Source of the DNA: Deltaproteobacteria bacterium
Lineage (GTDB): Bacteria > Desulfobacterota > Desulfobaccia > Desulfobaccales > 0-14-0-80-60-11
NCBI GenBank assembly: GCA_016874945.1
Contig: VGSO01000182.1
Coordinates: 1 to 6,240 of the forward strand
Direction of reading: 5' to 3'
DNA length: 6,240 nucleotides
A model generated the notes under the pieces. The model had not been told where the DNA came from. It saw nothing but the letters and a program-made list of their open reading frames with translations, and made no database searches. The translations under genes were made by a program, and so were the position numbers. Below, in pieces: positions 2,976 through 6,240 of this stretch (its first letter is position 1; each line of letters opens with the position of its first letter).

Positions 2976-5831
2976 TTAATCTATTTTATCCAATATATGC
3001 ATCTCTCCCCAATTGGATCCCCGGCGTAAATCCACCACCAGGGGAACCCTCAGTTCCACCCCTTTTTCCATGACCCGCTGCACCAGGCGGGCTGTTTCCG
3101 TAAGCTCTTCCCGGGGGACCTCGAAGAGCAACTCGTCATGGAGCTGGAGCAGCATCCGCGCCTTCAAACCCGCAGCCTGCAAGGCCGCCTCCACTTCGAT
3201 CATGGCCTTCTTGATGATGTCCGCCGCAGTCCCCTGGAGCGGCGTGTTGATGGCGGCGCGCTCCGCCTCCTGGCGGACGACGCGGTTCCCGCTGTTGATC
3301 TGGGGAATCTGGCGGCGCCGTCCCAACAGGGTGGTCACCCACCCCTGCCGCCGCGCTTCTTCCAGGATCCGGTCCAGATAGTCTTTGACCCGGGCGTGCC
3401 GGGCAAAGTAACGCTGGATAAACTCGTGGGCGATGCGGGTCCCCACCTCCAACTGCTTGGCCAGTCCGAAGGCGCTCATGCCGTAGATGATGCCGAAGTT
3501 CACCACCTTGGCCTGGCGCCGCATCTCCGGAGTCACCAGTTCCGGGTGGATATTGAAGACCACCCCGGCGGTCTGCCGGTGGATGTCCACCTTTTCTTGG
3601 AATGCCTTAACCAGGCCCGGGTCCTGGGAAAAGTGGGCCAGCAGCCGCAGCTCCATCTGGGAGTAGTCCGCACTCAAAAAAAACCATCCCGGCGGGGCCA
3701 CGAAAGCCAGGCGGATCTGGCCCCCCAATTCCCCCCGCACCGGAATGTTCTGCAAATTGGGGTCCCGGCTGGACAGCCGCCCCGTGGCCGCCACGGACTG
3801 CAAAAAAGTGGTGTGCACCCGGCCGGTGGCCGAGTCCACCAGTTTCAGCAGCGCGTCCACGTAAGTGGCCTTGAGTTTCCCCATGCTGCGGTATTCCAGG
3901 ACCTTGGCCGCCATGGGCGCCTCCGCCGCCAGACTATGGAGCACCTCCATGTCCGTGGAGTACGCGGTCTTGCCCTTGGTCTTTTTCTGGGGGGTGATTT
4001 TTAATTTTTCAAAAAGGATGCGGCCCAGCTGCTGGGGGGAATTGATGAGAAAAGTCTCCCCGGCCAGGGCGTAGATCTCCTGTTCCAGCCGGGTCATCTG
4101 AACTTCCAGGTCATGGCCGAAGCGCCGCAAGAATTCCCGGTCCACCAGGATACCCCGTTCCTCCATGCGGGCCAAAACCGTCAGGAGGGGCAGCTCCAGG
4201 TTGAGATAAAGGTCCCACAAGCCTTCTTTTTCCAGTTGGGCTTTAAGGACAGGCCAGAGATTCAAGCTCACCTCGGCCCGGGACGCGGCGTATTGGCAGG
4301 CCAGGTCCGGGAGCAGGTCCGCGGCCGCGGCGGGCCGCCCGGCCAGGTCCCGGGGGCCGGGGAGGTTGATCCCCAGATGGTGCAGGGCCACGTTCTCCAG
4401 GGTCTGCTCATACCGGGCGGGGTTGAGCAGATAAGAGGCCAGCAGGATGTCCCCGCTGATTCCGGCCAGCTCCTGGCCGAACCGGTGGCACAGCACCGTC
4501 GCACCTTTCAGGTCCGGGCCGATCTTGCGGACCCCGGGGTCCCCCCATAAGGGCCCTAATTTTTCCCAGATTCCCGCGGAAAGGCTCTTATTACTCAGAG
4601 CATGAAGGTCGCTCCCTCCTTCAACCCCCTCCCCGGTGAGGCTTCCTTCAACCCTCTTCCCGGAGAGGCTTCCCATTACCCCCTCTCCCTCGAGGAGGGA
4701 ACTCCCTTTATCCCCCTCCCCCTTGAGGGGGGAGGGCGGGGGTGGGGGTGAAAAAACTTCTTCTTCACTCCTAATAATATCTTCCAAAAGAACGTAGGCC
4801 GCCTCCCCCGGCCGCCACGACAGGCCCACCCCGGCCACCTGAGCCATCACCGGGTGTTTTTCCCCGGTGATAAAGAAAATCCCCACCTCCCCGCTTTCCC
4901 TTACCCCCGCGGCCACCCGGTCCAGATCTTCCGTTCCCCGAGCCAAAAAACAAGCCTCCGGCGTCGGAACGTCAAAGCCCAATTCCTTGGTGAACTTGCT
5001 GAACTCCAACTCCACAAACAACTGCCGCAAGGCCTCCCGGTCCGGCGCGCCGGGGTGGAGGGCCTCCAGGTCCCCGGGCAGGGGGACGCTCTCGTTCAAT
5101 AGCACCAGCTCCCGGCTCAACCGGGCCTGGTGGGCGAATTCCTGGAGGCGGGCCTTGGTGGCTTTTTCCTTTATCTCCTCTAGATGGGCCAGGAGGTTTT
5201 CCAGGCTGCCGAACCGGCTGATGAGCTTGAGCGCGGTCTTCTCACCGATGCCCGGCACCCCGGGGATGTTGTCGCTCGGGTCCCCGGCCAGGGCCTTGAC
5301 GTCCACCAACTGCGCCGGCTCCAGCCCGTATTTCTCCCGGATGGCCCTGGGGTCATAACGCGCCTCTTTCATGGGATCCCACATGTCCACCCCTTCCGTG
5401 ACGCAGGACAGCAGATCCCGGTCGCCGCTGATGATCTCCACCTGGAAACCCTGGGCCAGGGCCTTCTTCGCCAGGCTGCAGATGAGGTCATCGGCCTCAA
5501 ACCCTTCCATCTCCAGGGCCGGCAGGTTCAAGGCCCGGATGATCTTATGAATATAAGGGAGCTGCATCACCAGCTCTGCCGGCATGGGCGGCCGGTGGGC
5601 TTTGTATTCGGCATAGCGCTTATGCCGGAAGGTGGGGCCTTTGGAGTCGAAGACCAGGGCCAGATATCGGGGCTGGCGCTCCCGCAAAACTTTAAGGAGC
5701 ATGTTAGTAACGCCGAACGCGGCGTTGGTGGGGAACCCCTTGGAGGTGGACAACCCCCGGATGGCATGAAACGCCCGGTAAAAATAGGAACTGATGTCGA
5801 TGAGATAAAGCACTCGGGGTTCTTCAGCCAT
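2976..5831 (-). CDS. polA: DNA polymerase I, with degenerate 3'-5' exonuclease domain
   Basis: This 951-residue polymerase (E. coli 928) fills gaps in repair and removes Okazaki primers. Residues 1 to about 290 are the 5' nuclease: D12 in YLIDISS, FEADDLI (D114, D115), SGDRDL (D137, D139), GDPSDNIPG (D184, D187) and the helix-hairpin-helix GVPGIGEKTA (191-200). Residues about 300-535 are the 3'-5' exonuclease fold without its catalytic residues: the DxE motif reads FFIT near 319-322, the DxxxxD-type Asp is lost in PDLKGAT, and the YxxxD motif is Y514-A-A-S-R518. Proofreading is therefore predicted absent, as in Taq. Residues about 540-951 are the polymerase: TGRLSSRDPNLQNIP, motif A D722-YSQMELR, motif B K775-VVNFGIIY783 with F779, motif C H898-D899-E900. 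Residues 361-406 are a repeat-derived insertion. The start is firm because the nuclease fold begins at once. There is no Shine-Dalgarno, and the promoter abuts the ATG. Confidence 0.97.
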   Translation of the reverse strand: MAEEPRVLYLIDISSYFYRAFHAIRGLSTSKGFPTNAAFGVTNMLLKVLRERQPRYLALVFDSKGPTFRHKRYAEYKAHRPPMPAELVMQLPYIHKIIRALNLPALEMEGFEADDLICSLAKKALAQGFQVEIISGDRDLLSCVTEGVDMWDPMKEARYDPRAIREKYGLEPAQLVDVKALAGDPSDNIPGVPGIGEKTALKLISRFGSLENLLAHLEEIKEKATKARLQEFAHQARLSRELVLLNESVPLPGDLEALHPGAPDREALRQLFVELEFSKFTKELGFDVPTPEACFLARGTEDLDRVAAGVRESGEVGIFFITGEKHPVMAQVAGVGLSWRPGEAAYVLLEDIIRSEEEVFSPPPPPSPLKGEGDKGSSLLEGEGVMGSLSGKRVEGSLTGEGVEGGSDLHALSNKSLSAGIWEKLGPLWGDPGVRKIGPDLKGATVLCHRFGQELAGISGDILLASYLLNPARYEQTLENVALHHLGINLPGPRDLAGRPAAAADLLPDLACQYAASRAEVSLNLWPVLKAQLEKEGLWDLYLNLELPLLTVLARMEERGILVDREFLRRFGHDLEVQMTRLEQEIYALAGETFLINSPQQLGRILFEKLKITPQKKTKGKTAYSTDMEVLHSLAAEAPMAAKVLEYRSMGKLKATYVDALLKLVDSATGRVHTTFLQSVAATGRLSSRDPNLQNIPVRGELGGQIRLAFVAPPGWFFLSADYSQMELRLLAHFSQDPGLVKAFQEKVDIHRQTAGVVFNIHPELVTPEMRRQAKVVNFGIIYGMSAFGLAKQLEVGTRIAHEFIQRYFARHARVKDYLDRILEEARRQGWVTTLLGRRRQIPQINSGNRVVRQEAERAAINTPLQGTAADIIKKAMIEVEAALQAAGLKARMLLQLHDELLFEVPREELTETARLVQRVMEKGVELRVPLVVDLRRGSNWGEMHILDKID
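4614..4751 (-). repeat. Palindromic G/C-rich repeat translated in frame inside polA
   Basis: Residues 361-406 of the polymerase are PPPPPSPLKGEG followed by degenerate copies of a unit of about 10 residues (SLLEGEGVMG, SLSGKRVEG, SLTGEGVEGG). At DNA level each unit carries a small inverted repeat, such as CCCCC-TCAAG-GGGGG or CCCTC-CTC-GAGGG. The composition differs sharply from the surrounding protein. It lies between exonuclease-domain strands, where E. coli Pol I has a short loop, and its length of 46 codons keeps the frame. It is best read as a dispersed genomic repeat tolerated in a surface loop. Confidence 0.8.
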
Positions 5832-5837
5832 GCGGTT

Positions 5838-5866
5838 AGCCTAATGCGTCCGCGCCAGGTTGTCAA
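5838..5866 (-). promoter_or_regulatory. Candidate sigma-70 promoter of polA giving a leaderless mRNA
   Basis: On the minus strand a perfect TTGACA (5861-5866) is followed, after a 17-bp spacer, by TAGGCT (5838-5843; T, A and final T match TATAAT). The predicted start of transcription, 6-7 bases further on, falls at or one base before the A of the polA ATG (5831). No purine-rich ribosome site precedes the ATG, which agrees with a leaderless transcript. Confidence 0.55.
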
Positions 5867-5903
5867 TGGGCGGCTTTTGGGGGAGGGAGCCAGTAAAAGA
5901 TTA

Positions 5904-6050
5904 GGGGAGGGGGCCAGGGGCGGGAGCCCCTGCCCCCTCCCCCAAACCCCCACCCCCAACCCCTTAAGAGAGAATGAAATGGCCGGGGCCGGCGAAGCCC
6001 ACGGCTCCGCCATCCCCGGCCACCCCCGTAAAAGGGGTTGGGAAGGGGTT
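5904..6050. repeat. Cluster of G/C-rich hairpins upstream of polA
   Basis: Three nested or adjacent palindromes fill this gene-free stretch. First, 5904-5921 pairs with 5926-5942 (GGGGAGGGGGC...AGGGGC, one bulged C, loop GGGA). Second, the C-rich run 5950-5966 can pair with the G-rich run at about 6030-6048 (AAGGGGTTGGGAAGGGG). Third, inside that, TGGCCGGGG at 5980-5988 pairs with CCCCGGCCA at 6014-6022. The minus strand of 5935-5966 has at least four G-tracts and resembles the G-rich block at 706-745. No T-tract follows, so these are repeats rather than obvious terminators. Confidence 0.75.
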
Positions 6051-6074
6051 AGTGGCCCCTCTGTTTATTGTAGA

Positions 6075-6126
6075 ACAGCCGCCGCAGGCTGTCATTCTGG
6101 TCTGGTTTAAAAATGTAGCCGCAGGC
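6075..6126. repeat. Two short REP-like palindromes with a shared GCCGCAGGCT core
   Basis: ACAGCC at 6075-6080 pairs with GGCTGT at 6087-6092 across GCCGCA. A second copy of the same core lies at about 6118-6126 (TAGCCGCAGGCTGA), about 35 bp away. They resemble small dispersed palindromes scattered through the window. From 6127 to the right edge (AT-richer, 114 bp) I see no gene or clear site. Confidence 0.6.
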
Positions 6127-6240
6127 TGAAGGGGCTGTTGCCCAAATCGGCCTGGGGGCGCAGATTTGTTAATTTGCAAAATCATGTTGAGGTCCACAAA
6201 AAACCGTTAACAGCTGGCAATTACTGACTATTGTGGTATA

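Noticed and set aside
3138..4004. Long + strand open frame opposite polA (288 codons)
   Set aside because: It is antisense to well-conserved polymerase motifs, its product is His/Gln/Gly-rich without a recognisable domain, and long antisense frames are expected in GC-rich genes.
5184..6110. Long + strand open frame overlapping the polA 5' end and upstream repeats (308 codons)
   Set aside because: It runs through the 5' nuclease region in antisense and then through repeat DNA; no domain or ribosome site supports it.
5964..6197. Minus-strand open frame of 77 codons upstream of polA
   Set aside because: It is composed mostly of palindromic repeats and has no ribosome site or recognisable product.
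6209..6240. Possible promoter at the right edge (TGGCAATTACTGACTATTGTGGTATA)
   Set aside because: It does not fit sigma-54 spacing, and a sigma-70 reading would need sequence beyond the window.

Overview
This GC-rich window comes from a Gram-negative, probably anaerobic bacterium. A Desulfobacterota (former Deltaproteobacteria) lineage would fit the four-cluster ferredoxin, the alanine-zipper outer-membrane lipoproteins and the many small G-rich and palindromic repeats. That placement is inference, because no rRNA or other marker is present.

Layout from left to right. Positions 1-401 (+) hold the C-terminal half of a class-IV (fold type IV) PLP enzyme of the aminodeoxychorismate lyase / branched-chain aminotransferase group. 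Positions 402-814 are a repeat-packed intergenic stretch: an 8-bp tandem repeat, a strong hairpin, and the left copy of an inverted repeat carrying nested insertions. Positions 815-1402 (-) encode a CooF/HycB-like ferredoxin with 16 cluster-type cysteines. Directly upstream of it, at 1444-1633 (-), is what looks like the frameshifted tail of a lost partner gene. Positions 1635-1972 hold the right, inverted copy of the same repeat, interrupted by a 130-bp MITE-like element with a 5-bp target duplication, and next to it a second copy of a small TA-flanked MITE. Positions 2005-2051 are a clear rho-independent terminator that ends the leftward lipoprotein transcript. Positions 2112-2456 and 2515-2805 (-) are tandem paralogous OprI/Lpp-like alanine-zipper lipoproteins. 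Positions 2976-5831 (-) encode a full-length DNA polymerase I (polA) whose 3'-5' exonuclease residues are lost and which carries a translated palindromic repeat. Positions 5832-6240 hold the polA promoter and a field of G/C-rich hairpins.

The genes do not form one pathway. polA is housekeeping replication and repair, the lipoproteins are envelope structure, and the ferredoxin is an electron carrier without its enzyme in view. What unites the window is small non-autonomous repeats, which have inserted into one another and into or beside genes. The nesting gives a readable relative chronology. No transposase, CRISPR array, tRNA or rRNA was seen.
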